DNA of 64,000 nt from an uncultured Alphaproteobacteria bacterium (GCA_937923625.1 CALDTV010000009.1:109538-173537); one strand, 5' to 3'; shown: positions 34,992-44,862, counted from the first letter of the stretch. Notes: generated by a model from the letters alone, not told the origin. Translations and numbers: made by a program.

Positions 34992-36449
34992 ATGCGTATT
35001 TTCACATTATCCCTACTTATGGCTTTGTTCATTGCCCCTGCGGCTTTTGCAGCAAAAACCAATGATAAAGGCGCTGCAAGACTGAAATCACTGTTTGAAA
35101 CATTAATTTCAGAGCAACAAACGGCCTTAAAAGCGCAAGGTGGTGACCTTAAATTAATTGGTGATTTAACGGTTGAGCAAGCCAAGAAATATTACGCCGT
35201 TACGTTACCAGAAATGAATTATATTGATGCCGATGGCAAACAAACCCATATCGGCCTTGTTGCCATTAACGCGACCCCCACAAAAAAAGATGATGATTGG
35301 AAAATGTCTGTCGCGATTCCCACCCCCATTTTACGCAAAGATAAAACAGGCAATATTATCAATAAAATAAATATTGGCTCTCAAAATATGGTTGGCCTAT
35401 GGCAAGGGGAATTAAACAATTTTTCTAAACTTTCAAGCTCATATAAAGACATCGTGATTGAAGACGGCAAAAACAACAAAGCCGCAAAAATTAAAGATAT
35501 CGAACTGGTGATGGATTTAAAAGAAAGCGGCAAAAATTTATGGTCTGGCCCTTCAAAATTTAACATTAAAGGCTTGTCGCTCTCATCAGAAAAGCAAGGA
35601 AATTTTATGAGTATTGGCAATGCGATGATTGCAATAGCTGTCGATAATTTTGATGCTTTAAAATCAAAAGAATTAAGAAATAAAATTTTAAGTGCCGCAG
35701 AAAGCTCCGAAGCAAGAATGCCGTCTGATTTTTGGACCGACATGATGGCGTCATACGGGGACAGCATGAAGATGCAAGGCAGCCTTGAAAATCTCCGCTT
35801 TAAAAAGCCTGGATCAGAGGACAAGGATGTTAATCTTGAAAAAATTGGCTTCAATTACACCATGAGCGGCATGAATAATGACACATTGGATCAAAGCTTA
35901 GGATTAACATTTCGTGGTGATAAATCCAAAATTAATAAAAACTCAATATTTCCTACTGTCATTGATGCAAATATCTCTATCGAAAACTTACCCTTCGCCA
36001 AGCTTTTAGATATTGGCAAAAGTGCCCTTCCCCAAGACGGCGCCAACAGCAATGCGCCCCAAATCGCAGTTCTTCAAGCGATGATGACCTTGCCCCAGAT
36101 GCTGGCGGAAGCAGGAACAGTTTTAAATATCAAAGACACGCAGTATGGCAATGATGAGTATAATTTTGAAATTGATGGGCTTCTTACAGCCAATAAAAAT
36201 TCCATGCTTGGGACAACAGGTAATGTCGACATTGTCATTGAAGGCATGGATAATATTGTGAGTGCCTTAGAATCACAAAAAACCGACACGAACCAAGAAA
36301 AGATTAACCAATCTATCAAAATGATACAGGCCGCCCGCCTAATCAGTGAGCAAAAAGGTGACAAGAATATTTACGGCATTCAAATCACCGAAGAAGCAAA
36401 AATCTTGATCAACGGCAAAGACGCCAGCGCGCTTATGGGGGCCATGTAA
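34992..36449 (+). CDS. Exported protein of unknown function
   Basis: A 485-residue protein. I start it at the ATG at 34992 (AAGGA 9 bases before), which gives a signal peptide MRIFTLSLLMALFIAPAAFA. The mature protein is long, with repeated strands of the form IDIVMDL or ISIENLPFAKLLDIG. The general pattern, an exported protein with a concave beta-rich body and repeated NLxF segments, recalls DUF945/YdgA-like or AsmA-like envelope proteins, but I cannot assign one. It stands alone, divergent from the helicase-tail gene. Function unknown. Confidence 0.75.
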   Translation: MRIFTLSLLMALFIAPAAFAAKTNDKGAARLKSLFETLISEQQTALKAQGGDLKLIGDLTVEQAKKYYAVTLPEMNYIDADGKQTHIGLVAINATPTKKDDDWKMSVAIPTPILRKDKTGNIINKINIGSQNMVGLWQGELNNFSKLSSSYKDIVIEDGKNNKAAKIKDIELVMDLKESGKNLWSGPSKFNIKGLSLSSEKQGNFMSIGNAMIAIAVDNFDALKSKELRNKILSAAESSEARMPSDFWTDMMASYGDSMKMQGSLENLRFKKPGSEDKDVNLEKIGFNYTMSGMNNDTLDQSLGLTFRGDKSKINKNSIFPTVIDANISIENLPFAKLLDIGKSALPQDGANSNAPQIAVLQAMMTLPQMLAEAGTVLNIKDTQYGNDEYNFEIDGLLTANKNSMLGTTGNVDIVIEGMDNIVSALESQKTDTNQEKINQSIKMIQAARLISEQKGDKNIYGIQITEEAKILINGKDASALMGAM

Positions 36450-36572
36450 GATTAACATCTACATTCTGAACTCCATTCCTGCAAGGGGCTGTAGGCTTTA
36501 ACCTTAAACATGCACGCATAAACATAAATTTTTTATAAGAATTTACTTAAGCGCAATATTGCTAAAAAGCGC

Positions 36573-37736
36573 CTACAAGAGATAACTCAAAACACCATTA
36601 AGCCGCTGCATCCCCGCCAAGGTTGGTTTGATGTGGCTACGGGTTATCTCAAGCAATCCTTCATCAACCAAATGTTGAATTTTATCTTGGCGTAATAACA
36701 TACGCCAATCTTGTCCCGTTTCGTTATGAATGGCCTCAAACGCAACACCATTACGCAGGCGCAAGCCCATCATCATCATTTCGGTAAAGCGCTCTTCTGT
36801 GCTCACTTCTTCAAAAGAATGATAGCCATGGCCGCCTGCGGCACATTTTTCCAACCAAACATCTGGGGCGCGGTGCGTGCGGGTTGCATATTTTACGCCG
36901 TTTAAACTTAAACGCCCATGCGCCCCTGGGCCAATGCCCGCATAATCACCATAGCGCCAATAGGTTAAATTATGCGCACTTTCCTGCCCTTCTGCTGCAT
37001 GATTAGAAATCTCATAAGCGGGCAATCCTGCCGCGCTTAAAATTTCTTGCGTGACTTCATAAAACACACCCGCTTGATCGGCTTCAGGGATGCGGAAATC
37101 TCCGCGTTTATGCTGCGCAAAAAATGGTGTGCCTTGCTCTATCGTTAATTGGTATAAAGATAGATGTCCTTTAGCAAGAATAATGGCTTCACTTAATTCC
37201 TCGCGCCACGCATCAATTGTTTGTTTTGGGCGTGCATAAATTAAATCAAAACTTACACGGTCAAAAACGTCATTGGCAATTTTAATCGCCGTAATCGCTT
37301 CGTGGGCGGAATGTTCGCGCCCTAAAAATTTTAAATCATCATCGCGTAAAGATTGCACCCCTACAGATACACGGTTAATGCCTGCGGCTTTAAACTCTTT
37401 AAACTTTTGTGCTTCAATTGACGTTGGGTTGGCTTCTAAAGTTATTTCAATATCGTTTTTAATGCGCCAAGTTTTGACAATATGATCAAGAATTTTTTCA
37501 ACGGTTGAGGGCTTCATCAAGGATGGTGTGCCGCCGCCAAAAAAGACAGATGTCACGGTACGCCCTTCTGTCATGCTCCCTATGTGATTAATTTCTTCTA
37601 TATAGGCTTGCGCCCACGCATCGTGATCTATGCGATCGGTGACGTGAGAGTTGAAATCACAATAAGGGCATTTTGATTTACAAAATGGCCAATGAACATA
37701 AATACCGAAAAGGCCGCCCGAGAGAGTATCAGGCAT
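36573..37736 (-). CDS. hemW: HemW-type radical SAM heme chaperone
   Basis: A 387-residue radical SAM protein of the coproporphyrinogen oxidase-like HemW group, which moves heme to target proteins. The cluster motif is the CxxxCxxC in CKSKCPYCDFNSH near residues 19-31, preceded by GIYVHWPF. FFGGGTPSLM near 66-75 and VSVGVQSLRDDDLKFLGREH near 117-136 are family marks. HemW lacks the extra N-terminal Cys of true HemN, consistent with this start. It overlaps rdgB by 8 bases; rph, rdgB and hemW form one operon. Confidence 0.92.
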   Translation of the reverse strand: MPDTLSGGLFGIYVHWPFCKSKCPYCDFNSHVTDRIDHDAWAQAYIEEINHIGSMTEGRTVTSVFFGGGTPSLMKPSTVEKILDHIVKTWRIKNDIEITLEANPTSIEAQKFKEFKAAGINRVSVGVQSLRDDDLKFLGREHSAHEAITAIKIANDVFDRVSFDLIYARPKQTIDAWREELSEAIILAKGHLSLYQLTIEQGTPFFAQHKRGDFRIPEADQAGVFYEVTQEILSAAGLPAYEISNHAAEGQESAHNLTYWRYGDYAGIGPGAHGRLSLNGVKYATRTHRAPDVWLEKCAAGGHGYHSFEEVSTEERFTEMMMMGLRLRNGVAFEAIHNETGQDWRMLLRQDKIQHLVDEGLLEITRSHIKPTLAGMQRLNGVLSYLL

Positions 37737-38355
37737 TTTCGATTAAATATTGTTTAAATTTATCAACCGCAATGGCGCGATGGCTCATAGCATGTTTTTC
37801 AGCTGGATCAATTTCAGCAAAAGTTTTATCTAACCCATTTGGAACAAAAATTGGATCATATCCAAATCCTTTTTCTCCGCGTGGCGGCCAACATAAAGTG
37901 CCATTCATCCGTCCTTCAAAGGTTACTTCTTCACCATTGGGATAAACCAGCGCCAACACCGCGACAAAATAAGCAGTTTGCGTGCCATCAATACCACGGT
38001 CATTTAATTTAGATATTTCAACATTCACACGCTCCATCGCCATATTAAAATCTCGCCCTTCCTGATTATTAGAGGGTGTTTCCGCCCAACGCGCAGAATA
38101 AATTCCCGGCGCACCGTTTAAGGCATCTATAGCAATCCCGCTATCATCAGCAAGGCTCGTCACGCCAGTTGCCGTGACTGCCGCATGCGCTTTTAAAAGA
38201 GCATTACCAATAAAACTATCTTCGGTTTCTTCTGGCTCTGGCAGGTCAAAATCTGCGGCAGATTTTAAGGTGATATCAAGACCACTGAGCATTTTATCAA
38301 ACTCAACAACTTTGCCTTTATTATGCGTCGCAATAAGGAGAGTGTCCATAGCCAC
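37729..38355 (-). CDS. rdgB: XTP/dITP diphosphatase (RdgB/HAM1)
   Basis: Hydrolyses non-canonical purine nucleotides (dITP, XTP) to monophosphates, protecting DNA and RNA. The 208 residues open LIATHNKGKVVEFDKML, with SLADDSGIAIDALNGAPGIYSARWA near 65-89 carrying the catalytic Asp, and GFGYDPIFVPNGLDKTFAEI near 157-176. C-terminal AMSHRAIAVDKFKQYL is typical. It is coupled to hemW (8-base overlap) and lies 2 bases after rph. Confidence 0.95.
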   Translation of the reverse strand: MAMDTLLIATHNKGKVVEFDKMLSGLDITLKSAADFDLPEPEETEDSFIGNALLKAHAAVTATGVTSLADDSGIAIDALNGAPGIYSARWAETPSNNQEGRDFNMAMERVNVEISKLNDRGIDGTQTAYFVAVLALVYPNGEEVTFEGRMNGTLCWPPRGEKGFGYDPIFVPNGLDKTFAEIDPAEKHAMSHRAIAVDKFKQYLIENA

Positions 38356-38357
38356 CG

Positions 38358-39077
38358 TTATGCCTCTAATATCTTATTCTGCGCCGCCGCCAAATCTTTA
38401 CAACCTGCTTTGGCTAAATTTAACAGCTGTTGAAATTCTTCTTCACTAAACGGTGTTTGTTCCGCGGTGCCTTGAATCTCGACAATTCCGCCTTTGCCTG
38501 TGATCACAAAATTTGCATCGGTTTCGGCATCAGAATCCTCATCATAATCCAGATCAAGAACGGGCGTTCCCTTATAAATACCGCACGAAATGGCAGAGAT
38601 TGTATCGGTAAACGGCAAAGCTTCGATCAATTTTAAATCCACCAAATGCTGACATGCCATGTGAAGTGCAACATACGCCCCCGTCACAGAAGCGGTACGC
38701 GTGCCGCCATCGGCCTGTATCACATCACAATCAATTTTAATTTGACGCTCGCCTAAGGCTTTCATATCGACGACCGCACGTAAAGCGCGACCAATAAGGC
38801 GTTGAATTTCTTGAGTGCGGCCAGATTGCTTTCCCTTTGCCGCTTCGCGGTTCATGCGGGATCCTGTCGAGCGCGGCAACATACCATATTCTGCGGTGAC
38901 CCAACCTTTACCTACGCCCCGCATCCATCCTGGTACTTTTTCTTCAATGCTCGCGGTACAAAGAACATGTGTGTCCCCAAATTTTGCCATGCAGGAACCT
39001 TCGGCATGTTTAGAATAATCTGGGATCAGTTCGACGGAGCGTAATTGATCAGCCGTGCGGCCGGAGGGGCGAGTCAT
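38358..39077 (-). CDS. rph: Ribonuclease PH
   Basis: A phosphorolytic 3' exoribonuclease that trims tRNA precursors; hexameric and cytoplasmic. The 239 residues start [26 protein letters not shown] and include [29 protein letters not shown], the phosphate-site [15 protein letters not shown] and [18 protein letters not shown]. It is the first gene of the rph-rdgB-hemW operon and divergent from hrcA (125 bases between), an arrangement common in Alphaproteobacteria. Confidence 0.97.
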   Translation of the reverse strand: MTRPSGRTADQLRSVELIPDYSKHAEGSCMAKFGDTHVLCTASIEEKVPGWMRGVGKGWVTAEYGMLPRSTGSRMNREAAKGKQSGRTQEIQRLIGRALRAVVDMKALGERQIKIDCDVIQADGGTRTASVTGAYVALHMACQHLVDLKLIEALPFTDTISAISCGIYKGTPVLDLDYDEDSDAETDANFVITGKGGIVEIQGTAEQTPFSEEEFQQLLNLAKAGCKDLAAAQNKILEA

Positions 39078-39167
39078 TATTTATTTCCTTGTTATATATA
39101 TTTCAGCTTCCTTACGCCTGCGCGCATGAGGGCTTTTTCAAGCGCTACCATAAGACTCACAGATGAA

Positions 39168-39196
39168 TTGTCAATTGATCTGAAAGCTCTTATAAT
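39168..39196 (+). promoter_or_regulatory. hrcA promoter, leaderless type
   Basis: TTGTCA (39168-39173), a 17-base spacer and a perfect TATAAT (39191-39196). The ATG follows after 6 bases (GCTGCT). No CIRCE operator was found near it. Confidence 0.8.
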
Positions 39197-39202
39197 GCTG
39201 CT

Positions 39203-40246
39203 ATGTCAAACCGCGCCAATTACACAGATTTAGATAAACGCGCCCGTGAAGTGTTCAAGCATATCGTTGAAAACTTTATGCAAGATGGTTTGCCTGTGGG
39301 CTCACGTAAAGTCGCGCAAAATTTCCCCTTCCAAGACGCCACCGCTAGAAACATCATGTCTGACCTTGAACTGGCAGGCTTTTTAGAAGCCCCTCATACC
39401 TCTGCAGGAAGGCTACCGACAGATCATGGTCTTCGCTGTTTTGTGGATGGCATCATGGAAAAAGGTGAGCTGAGCGAAATTGACCGCGCCGCTTTAGAAG
39501 CGCAGTGCAAAAATGATGGAACGTCTGCTGGCGACCTTTTTGAAAATGCGAGTGCGGTTTTATCAGGACTTTCCGCCTCTGCGGGGTTGGTGGTTGCCCC
39601 GACGCAGTCCAACAAAACAATTAATCATATTGAATTTGTTTCCCTTGGTGATACCCGCACAATTGTCGTGCTTGTCGCCAGCGATGGCACATTAGAAAAC
39701 CGTGTGATTGATTTAGCGCCCGGCATAACCCCCGAAATGCTGCGCGAAGCCAGCCAACTTTTATCCGAACGCCTGCATGGGCGCACCGTGTCACAAATGC
39801 GGGACGCCATCCTTGCCGAAATAACCCAGCGGCGCGATGAATTAGGCGCGCAAGTCGCCACATTAATAGAATCAGGGCTTGCCTCTAAACTTGATGATGG
39901 GAAGCTCATCGTTCGCGGACGCTCACAATTGCTACAAGACCCTTCAGCACTCCAAAGTCTTGATCGTGTTAAATCTTTGATGGAACAATTAGAATCTAAA
40001 GAGACCGTCTCCAAACTTTTGGAAGAAGCGACCAATGCTGATGGGGTGAAGATCTATATTGGTTCGGAAAATTCTATTTTTCAAGGAAGTGGTCATTCTT
40101 TGATTCTCAGCCCCTATCGTAATGATACTGACAATATTGTTGGCGCGATTGGCGTGATTGGCCCCACGCGCCTTAATTATGCAAAAATTATCCCCAGCGT
40201 TAATTTTATGGCTGAAATGCTGACGCAGCGAATTAAATCCCTTTAA
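39203..40246 (+). CDS. hrcA: Heat-inducible transcription repressor HrcA
   Basis: A repressor of chaperone genes that binds the CIRCE inverted repeat. The 347 residues begin with a winged helix domain (REVFKHIVENFMQDGLPVGSR, then DATARNIMSDLELAGFLEAPHTSAGRLPTD) and continue with the GAF-like and dimerisation parts (SNKTINHIEFVSLGDTRTIVVL; ENSIFQGSGHSLILSPY). It heads a cluster with grpE, dnaK and dnaJ. I could not find its operator (TTAGCACTC-N9-GAGTGCTAA) anywhere in the window, so its targets, usually groESL, are probably elsewhere. Confidence 0.95.
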   Translation: MSNRANYTDLDKRAREVFKHIVENFMQDGLPVGSRKVAQNFPFQDATARNIMSDLELAGFLEAPHTSAGRLPTDHGLRCFVDGIMEKGELSEIDRAALEAQCKNDGTSAGDLFENASAVLSGLSASAGLVVAPTQSNKTINHIEFVSLGDTRTIVVLVASDGTLENRVIDLAPGITPEMLREASQLLSERLHGRTVSQMRDAILAEITQRRDELGAQVATLIESGLASKLDDGKLIVRGRSQLLQDPSALQSLDRVKSLMEQLESKETVSKLLEEATNADGVKIYIGSENSIFQGSGHSLILSPYRNDTDNIVGAIGVIGPTRLNYAKIIPSVNFMAEMLTQRIKSL

Positions 40247-40271
40247 TATAGACCTTATTGTGAAGGAGTAT

Positions 40272-40300
40272 TTGCGCTTAAACCTTATAAACGCTATGAT
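40272..40300 (+). promoter_or_regulatory. Promoter for the 40308 gene, leaderless type
   Basis: TTGCGC (40272-40277), 17-base spacer, TATGAT (40295-40300), then 7 bases (TTTCATC) to the ATG at 40308. Confidence 0.6.
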
Positions 40301-40307
40301 TTTCATC

Positions 40308-41192
40308 ATGAAAAAAGCATCTCTCACTCTCTTTATTTTTACATTGTTCTTGGCTATGCCGACTATTGCAAATGCGCAAGCGGCGCAAAATCCTGCGGAT
40401 GCCATTCGGGCGCAACAGCAAGCGAGCTTGCCAAAAACAGAACAACTTAACAGCAAGACAGTTTTGGTGTCACTTGTTCATTATTCTTATATGGACCCAG
40501 ATCAATTTGCCCTTAAACTTCGTGTGCCAGAAGTCAGCGCAGGCTGCTTCACATCTGGAAACTTACAATATAAGGCAGAATATAAGGCTGGCGGTTTCAT
40601 GGATATTAATGTGAAAGGTTTCCGTCGCACGGCGGTTAAAACCCAAAACCCTTCTTTTGATTGTAACACCCGTAACCAATCCGTTGAGAGCATGATTGTT
40701 TTAAGCGCCAATGATCTGCGTCAAAAAAACATTAAACAGTTACGTTTTAAAAATGGGTCTAAACGCGACAAATATAATGTTACAATTTCAGATGATAAAA
40801 TAATTCTTCAACCTGAAAGTATGGTGACATTTATTGCGCAAGGTTTAGGAGGCATGAATAATAATCAACTTATTCATCGCTTTGGCAAAACGCGTATTGT
40901 TGCTTTACATGTCCCGATGGCAAATCCAAATGATGATATTCATAATGCCATTAGAAACTTTGCAGCAAAAAATGCTCTTGTCCCTGCCACAGACAGCAAA
41001 AACACAAAAACAAAATATAATGTTTTTTATTACGCTGACACAAACGGCAAATGGTTAGATCAATTAGGGGATCAAAACCATCTAGAGATTGGCACAATAG
41101 ATTTACTGCGCCCTTATGATACACCACAGGGGCAAATGGGCTTGCCCGTTCCTTTAAAAGTTTTTATAACACGACCAGAAACCACGCTTTAA
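40308..41192 (+). CDS. Exported protein of unknown function between hrcA and grpE
   Basis: A 294-residue protein. I start it at the ATG at 40308, giving the signal peptide MKKASLTLFIFTLFLAMPTIANA and placing a good -10 box 7 bases upstream; the GTG at 40260 would add an implausible leader. The mature protein has two Cys (AGCFTSG and FDCNTRNQS), suggesting a disulphide, and a basic beta-rich body. No known motif is visible. It has its own promoter, so it is probably not part of the heat-shock set despite sitting between hrcA and grpE. Confidence 0.78.
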   Translation: MKKASLTLFIFTLFLAMPTIANAQAAQNPADAIRAQQQASLPKTEQLNSKTVLVSLVHYSYMDPDQFALKLRVPEVSAGCFTSGNLQYKAEYKAGGFMDINVKGFRRTAVKTQNPSFDCNTRNQSVESMIVLSANDLRQKNIKQLRFKNGSKRDKYNVTISDDKIILQPESMVTFIAQGLGGMNNNQLIHRFGKTRIVALHVPMANPNDDIHNAIRNFAAKNALVPATDSKNTKTKYNVFYYADTNGKWLDQLGDQNHLEIGTIDLLRPYDTPQGQMGLPVPLKVFITRPETTL

Positions 41193-41223
41193 AATTATGC
41201 TCACAAACAAGAATTGAAGAATT

Positions 41224-41847
41224 ATGTCGACAGAAGAAAACCCCTCACCCAAAAAACGCACTATCGAAACAGATGCTATGCCCCCTGAAGAGGAAGAAAC
41301 AATAGTAGATATTGGCGCGGCCATTGAGGGGGCAGAAGCCATGGGGCTGGAGCAACAAATCACCCAGCTTCAAGAAGAATTATTAGAAGCGCGCAACCGT
41401 ACCATGCGTGCCTTGGCCGATGCCGAGAACACCCGTAAACGCGCCGTGAAAGATCGCGAAGATGCGGGTAAATTTGCCGTTGCTGGCTTTGCGCGTGATA
41501 TGATTTTATTTGGCGATAATTTTGTCCGCGCCCTGACAAGCATGCCTGAAGATACACCACCGGCGGTGGCAGAAGGCTTAAGCGCGATGGAGAAAGAATT
41601 CCTTTCAACGATGGATCGTCACGGCATCAAAAAAATCGAACCACTGGATGAGCCCTTCGATGCTAATTTTCACGAAGTCATGTTCGAGGCCCCCACCCCC
41701 GGCAAGGCCGCTGGCACAATTATTCAAGTGATCGAAGCAGGCTATGTTTTAAACGGTCGCCTCCTGCGCGCCGCAAAAGTTGGTATTGCCAAAGCAGAGC
41801 CAAATGCCCCATCAGACCCAGGCGGTAAAGTCGATATTCAGGGTTAA
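41224..41847 (+). CDS. grpE: GrpE nucleotide exchange factor
   Basis: Releases ADP from DnaK; dimeric and cytoplasmic. The 207 residues comprise an acidic N-terminal region (EEEETIVDIGAAIEG), the long dimer helix (LQEELLEARNRTMRALADAENTRKR near 54-78), and a C-terminal beta domain with MDRHGIKKIEPLDEPFDANFHEVMFE and GYVLNGRLLRAAKVGIAK. GAAG lies before the ATG. It is about 1 kb upstream of dnaK, with a minus-strand gene in between. Confidence 0.95.
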   Translation: MSTEENPSPKKRTIETDAMPPEEEETIVDIGAAIEGAEAMGLEQQITQLQEELLEARNRTMRALADAENTRKRAVKDREDAGKFAVAGFARDMILFGDNFVRALTSMPEDTPPAVAEGLSAMEKEFLSTMDRHGIKKIEPLDEPFDANFHEVMFEAPTPGKAAGTIIQVIEAGYVLNGRLLRAAKVGIAKAEPNAPSDPGGKVDIQG

Positions 41848-41871
41848 AAAAGAAGAAAAAAAGATTTTTTT

Positions 41872-41964
41872 CTAATTGTAACGGACAAGTAAGACATCTT
41901 GTATCATAGCCCGCGTCGTTCCTACTTCGCGCCCCGCCGCACGGTCTATGTCGTTTGCTACCAT
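41872..41964 (-). CDS. Candidate 30-residue small protein
   Basis: An ATG at 41964 opens a 30-codon frame to TAG at 41872 (MVANDIDRAAGREVGTTRAM, then IQDVLLVRYN). The frame is GC-rich inside an AT-rich gap of about 220 bases between grpE and the 42598 gene. The upstream frame is closed by a TAA at codon -7. The composition looks protein-like (charged first half, hydrophobic end), but there is no ribosome binding site. It could also be a gene remnant or a small RNA. Confidence 0.3.
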   Translation of the reverse strand: MVANDIDRAAGREVGTTRAMIQDVLLVRYN

Positions 41965-42070
41965 TGTTGCCGATTTTTTTTAAAGGCTGTCTTTCTGCAG
42001 AAATCTTTATAATATAATGAGTAGCACCTTTAATTCACTTCTTGTCGCTTAATCATATCCATTCCTTAAT

Positions 42071-42598
42071 CTAAATTGTCTGAGGCTTAGGAGAGGCTTT
42101 TCTTATATATTTTGCAATATTTGCAGAATAAGCATTTACTTGTGCCATATCTAAATTAGCGCGCCACTTTGAACCCACAAAAGGACGGATATTGAAATTC
42201 TTAATCATAGATAAGCCATGACGTTCCAACCTTTTTCTGGCCGCCGTATCTCTAGCCTTATGTGGTTTATCTAACAATAAAGCCTTTGCGGGTCTAATCA
42301 TCACGCTCAAATTTTTTGCGTCATGCTGCTTAACAACAATCTTAAAAGCAACATCATTTGTTCCGTTTTTTGCTTTCGCTTTAACCGTAAATATTGTTTG
42401 TAACGCGCCATCGGGCAATTTATCTGCATTCACGGTTGTTGTCTTTGAGGAGAAAGTAACATGGCTACCTTGCGGGAATTTCGCTCTTAACGCCGCTCCA
42501 ATTGATTTTCTAATGTCATTAAAGTTATCTTTTGGTTTTCTTTCAGGTCTTAATTTTTTGGGCGCTGGCTGTTGTGTTGGATTAGGTTTAGCTGACAT
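42071..42598 (-). CDS. Unknown basic cytoplasmic protein
   Basis: No family recognised; 175 residues from the ATG at 42598, chosen over 42616 because GGAGCGAG lies just before it. The first 30 residues are Pro/Lys/Gln-rich and disordered (KPNPTQQPAPKKLRPERKPK). The rest alternates strands and helices: FPQGSHVTFSSKTTTVNADK, NDVAFKIVVKQHDAKNLSVMIR, RKRLERHGLSMIKNFNIRPF. It is strongly basic overall, which could mean nucleic-acid contact, but no defined motif is present. It is divergent from dnaK. Confidence 0.65.
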   Translation of the reverse strand: MSAKPNPTQQPAPKKLRPERKPKDNFNDIRKSIGAALRAKFPQGSHVTFSSKTTTVNADKLPDGALQTIFTVKAKAKNGTNDVAFKIVVKQHDAKNLSVMIRPAKALLLDKPHKARDTAARKRLERHGLSMIKNFNIRPFVGSKWRANLDMAQVNAYSANIAKYIRKASPKPQTI

Positions 42599-42672
42599 TT
42601 CTCGCTCCTTCTGCAAAACTTACGGAAATTATCATTAAATTATGTTAAAGCGCAATGATTAATGCAAAAAAC

Positions 42673-42702
42673 TTGATTTTTAATAAGCCAATTTGGTATA
42701 AA
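42673..42702 (+). promoter_or_regulatory. Probable dnaK promoter
   Basis: TTGATT (42673-42678), 18-base spacer, TATAAA (42697-42702), leaving an untranslated leader of about 110 bases before the dnaK ATG. No clear RpoH-type box. Confidence 0.5.
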
Positions 42703-42816
42703 TATAGTGTAAGAACGCTGTGAAAAACGGGTTTTTATTTGAAACTAATTGGCTTTGGCGGTTGTTTTTACAACGCGAAAGCTGTAAATCTTGCTTATTA
42801 TAAGGAGAAAAAGCAT

Positions 42817-44760
42817 ATGTCTAAAGTAATCGGAATCGATTTAGGAACCACAAACTCTTGTGTTGCCGTCATGGACGGTAAAGAACCCAAAGTTATTGAA
42901 AATGCCGAAGGGGCGCGTACAACGCCCTCTATGGTCGCTTTCACCAAAGACGACGAGCGTCTGGTTGGTCAACCCGCCAAGCGCCAAGCCGTCACCAATC
43001 CTGAAAATACGGTCTTTGCGATCAAACGTCTAATTGGACGCCGCTTTAAAGATAAAGACGTGCAGGAAATGGCGAAAAAAGCCCCCTTCAATATTGTTGA
43101 AGGCGAAAACGGTGATGCGTGGGTTGAAATTGATGGTGAGAAAATGGCGCCAAGCCAAATCTCTGCCATGATCTTGCAAAAAATGAAGGAAACCGCAGAG
43201 AGCTATCTTGGTGAAGATGTCACGCAAGCCGTGATTACTGTCCCTGCTTATTTTAACGACTCACAACGTCAAGCAACAAAAGATGCGGGCAAAATTGCTG
43301 GCCTCGAAGTGCTTCGTATCATTAACGAGCCAACAGCCGCGGCGCTTGCTTATGGCCTGGACAAAAAATCAACCGGTACCATCATTGTTTATGACTTGGG
43401 TGGTGGAACGTTCGATGTGTCCGTCCTTGAAATTGGCGATGGCGTCTTTGAAGTGAAATCAACCAACGGGGACACATTCCTTGGTGGTGAAGACTTTGAC
43501 ACACGCATCATCGAATATTTAGCCGATGAGTTCAAAAAAGAACAAGGCATTGATTTACGCGAAGATAAACTCGCGCTCCAACGCCTAAAAGAAGCCGCAG
43601 AAAAAGCGAAGATTGAGCTCTCAAGTGCATCACAAACAGAAGTCAACCTTCCATTCGTGACCGCCGATGCCTCTGGCCCGAAACACTTAAACGTGAAGTT
43701 GTCCCGTGCCAAGTTAGAAAGCTTAGTTGATGACCTTATTAAACATACCCTTGATCCGGTTAAAGCCGCAATCAAAGATGCTGGCCTAAAAGCTTCTAAC
43801 ATTGATGATGTAATCATGGTTGGTGGTATGACGCGGATGCCAAAAATTTTGGAAGTTGTGAAAGACTACTTCGGCAAAGACCCGCACAAAGGGGTGAACC
43901 CTGATGAAGTTGTCGCCGATGGTGCGGCGATTCAAGGGGGCGTTTTACAAGGGGACGTGAAAGACGTTCTCTTGCTCGACGTGACGCCATTATCACTTGG
44001 GATTGAAACGCTTGGCGGTGTGTTCACGCGTTTGATTGACCGTAACACGACAATCCCGACGAAAAAATCTCAGGTCTTTTCAACCGCAGAAGATAATCAA
44101 TCCGCTGTGACCATTCGTGTTTTCCAAGGGGAGCGTGAAATGGCGGCGGATAATAAACCGCTGGGTCAATTTGACTTGGTCGGCATCCCGTCCGCCCCAC
44201 GCGGTATGCCGCAAATTGAGGTGACGTTCGATATTGATGCCAACGGTATCGTCAATGTTTCCGCCAAAGATAAAGCTACGAATAAGGAACAGCAAATCCG
44301 TATTCAAGCCAGCGGTGGATTGACTGATGAAGATATTGAGCAAATGGTACAGGACGCCGAAAGCAACGCCGATGCGGATAAAGAACGCCGCGCCAGTGTT
44401 GAAGCTCGTAATAGTGCCGAAAGCCTGATCCATCAGACTGAAAACACGTTGAATGATCTAGGCGATGAAGTCCCTGCGGAAGAAAAATCAGAAATCGATA
44501 CTGCGATGGGTGAGTTAAAGCTCGCCTTAGAAAACGAAGAAACTCCTTCGGATGAGATCAAAGAAAAAACTGATACTCTGATGCAGGCTTCCATGAAGCT
44601 TGGTGAGATGGTCTATCGCAAGCAACAAGAAGCTGAAGCGGCTGAAGGCGGTGAAACGCCTGATGCTGAAACAGCAGACGCAGGAAGCGATGCCAAAGAC
44701 GATGATATCGTTGATGCAGATTTCACCGAAGTCGATGATGACGATAAAAAGTCTGCTTAA
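42817..44760 (+). CDS. dnaK: Chaperone DnaK (Hsp70)
   Basis: An ATP-driven chaperone working with DnaJ and GrpE. The start is the ATG at 42817 with AAGGAG at proper spacing; the longer frame from 42739 is not believable. The 647 residues begin [20 protein letters not shown], followed by [36 protein letters not shown] and [10 protein letters not shown] of the ATPase domain, then [14 protein letters not shown] of the substrate domain and an acidic end ([15 protein letters not shown]). dnaJ follows after 120 bases, which hold repeat copy G. Confidence 0.98.
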   Translation: MSKVIGIDLGTTNSCVAVMDGKEPKVIENAEGARTTPSMVAFTKDDERLVGQPAKRQAVTNPENTVFAIKRLIGRRFKDKDVQEMAKKAPFNIVEGENGDAWVEIDGEKMAPSQISAMILQKMKETAESYLGEDVTQAVITVPAYFNDSQRQATKDAGKIAGLEVLRIINEPTAAALAYGLDKKSTGTIIVYDLGGGTFDVSVLEIGDGVFEVKSTNGDTFLGGEDFDTRIIEYLADEFKKEQGIDLREDKLALQRLKEAAEKAKIELSSASQTEVNLPFVTADASGPKHLNVKLSRAKLESLVDDLIKHTLDPVKAAIKDAGLKASNIDDVIMVGGMTRMPKILEVVKDYFGKDPHKGVNPDEVVADGAAIQGGVLQGDVKDVLLLDVTPLSLGIETLGGVFTRLIDRNTTIPTKKSQVFSTAEDNQSAVTIRVFQGEREMAADNKPLGQFDLVGIPSAPRGMPQIEVTFDIDANGIVNVSAKDKATNKEQQIRIQASGGLTDEDIEQMVQDAESNADADKERRASVEARNSAESLIHQTENTLNDLGDEVPAEEKSEIDTAMGELKLALENEETPSDEIKEKTDTLMQASMKLGEMVYRKQQEAEAAEGGETPDAETADAGSDAKDDDIVDADFTEVDDDDKKSA

Positions 44761-44771
44761 CACCTAATCAA

Positions 44772-44862
44772 CCGTCATTGCGAGGAACAACGTGACGATG
44801 CAATCCAGAACCTCTCTTTTGAGTTTAGATTTCCGCAGTCGCTCCGCTCCTTCGCAATGACG
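44772..44862. repeat. Palindromic repeat, copy G, between dnaK and dnaJ
   Basis: 91 bp: CCGTCATTGCGAGGAACAA ... GATGCAATCCAGAA, loop, then GATTTCCGCAGTCGCTCCG ... TTCGCAATGACG. It lies inside the dnaK-dnaJ transcript and could form a hairpin that modulates dnaJ expression. Confidence 0.9.

Noticed and set aside
41880..41983. A 4.5S, 6S or other known small RNA in the grpE-dnaK gap
   Set aside because: No recognisable SRP or 6S core and no hairpin before the T-run.
39100..42816. CIRCE operator for HrcA near hrcA, grpE or dnaK
   Set aside because: No TTAGCACTC-N9-GAGTGCTAA or close relative was found.
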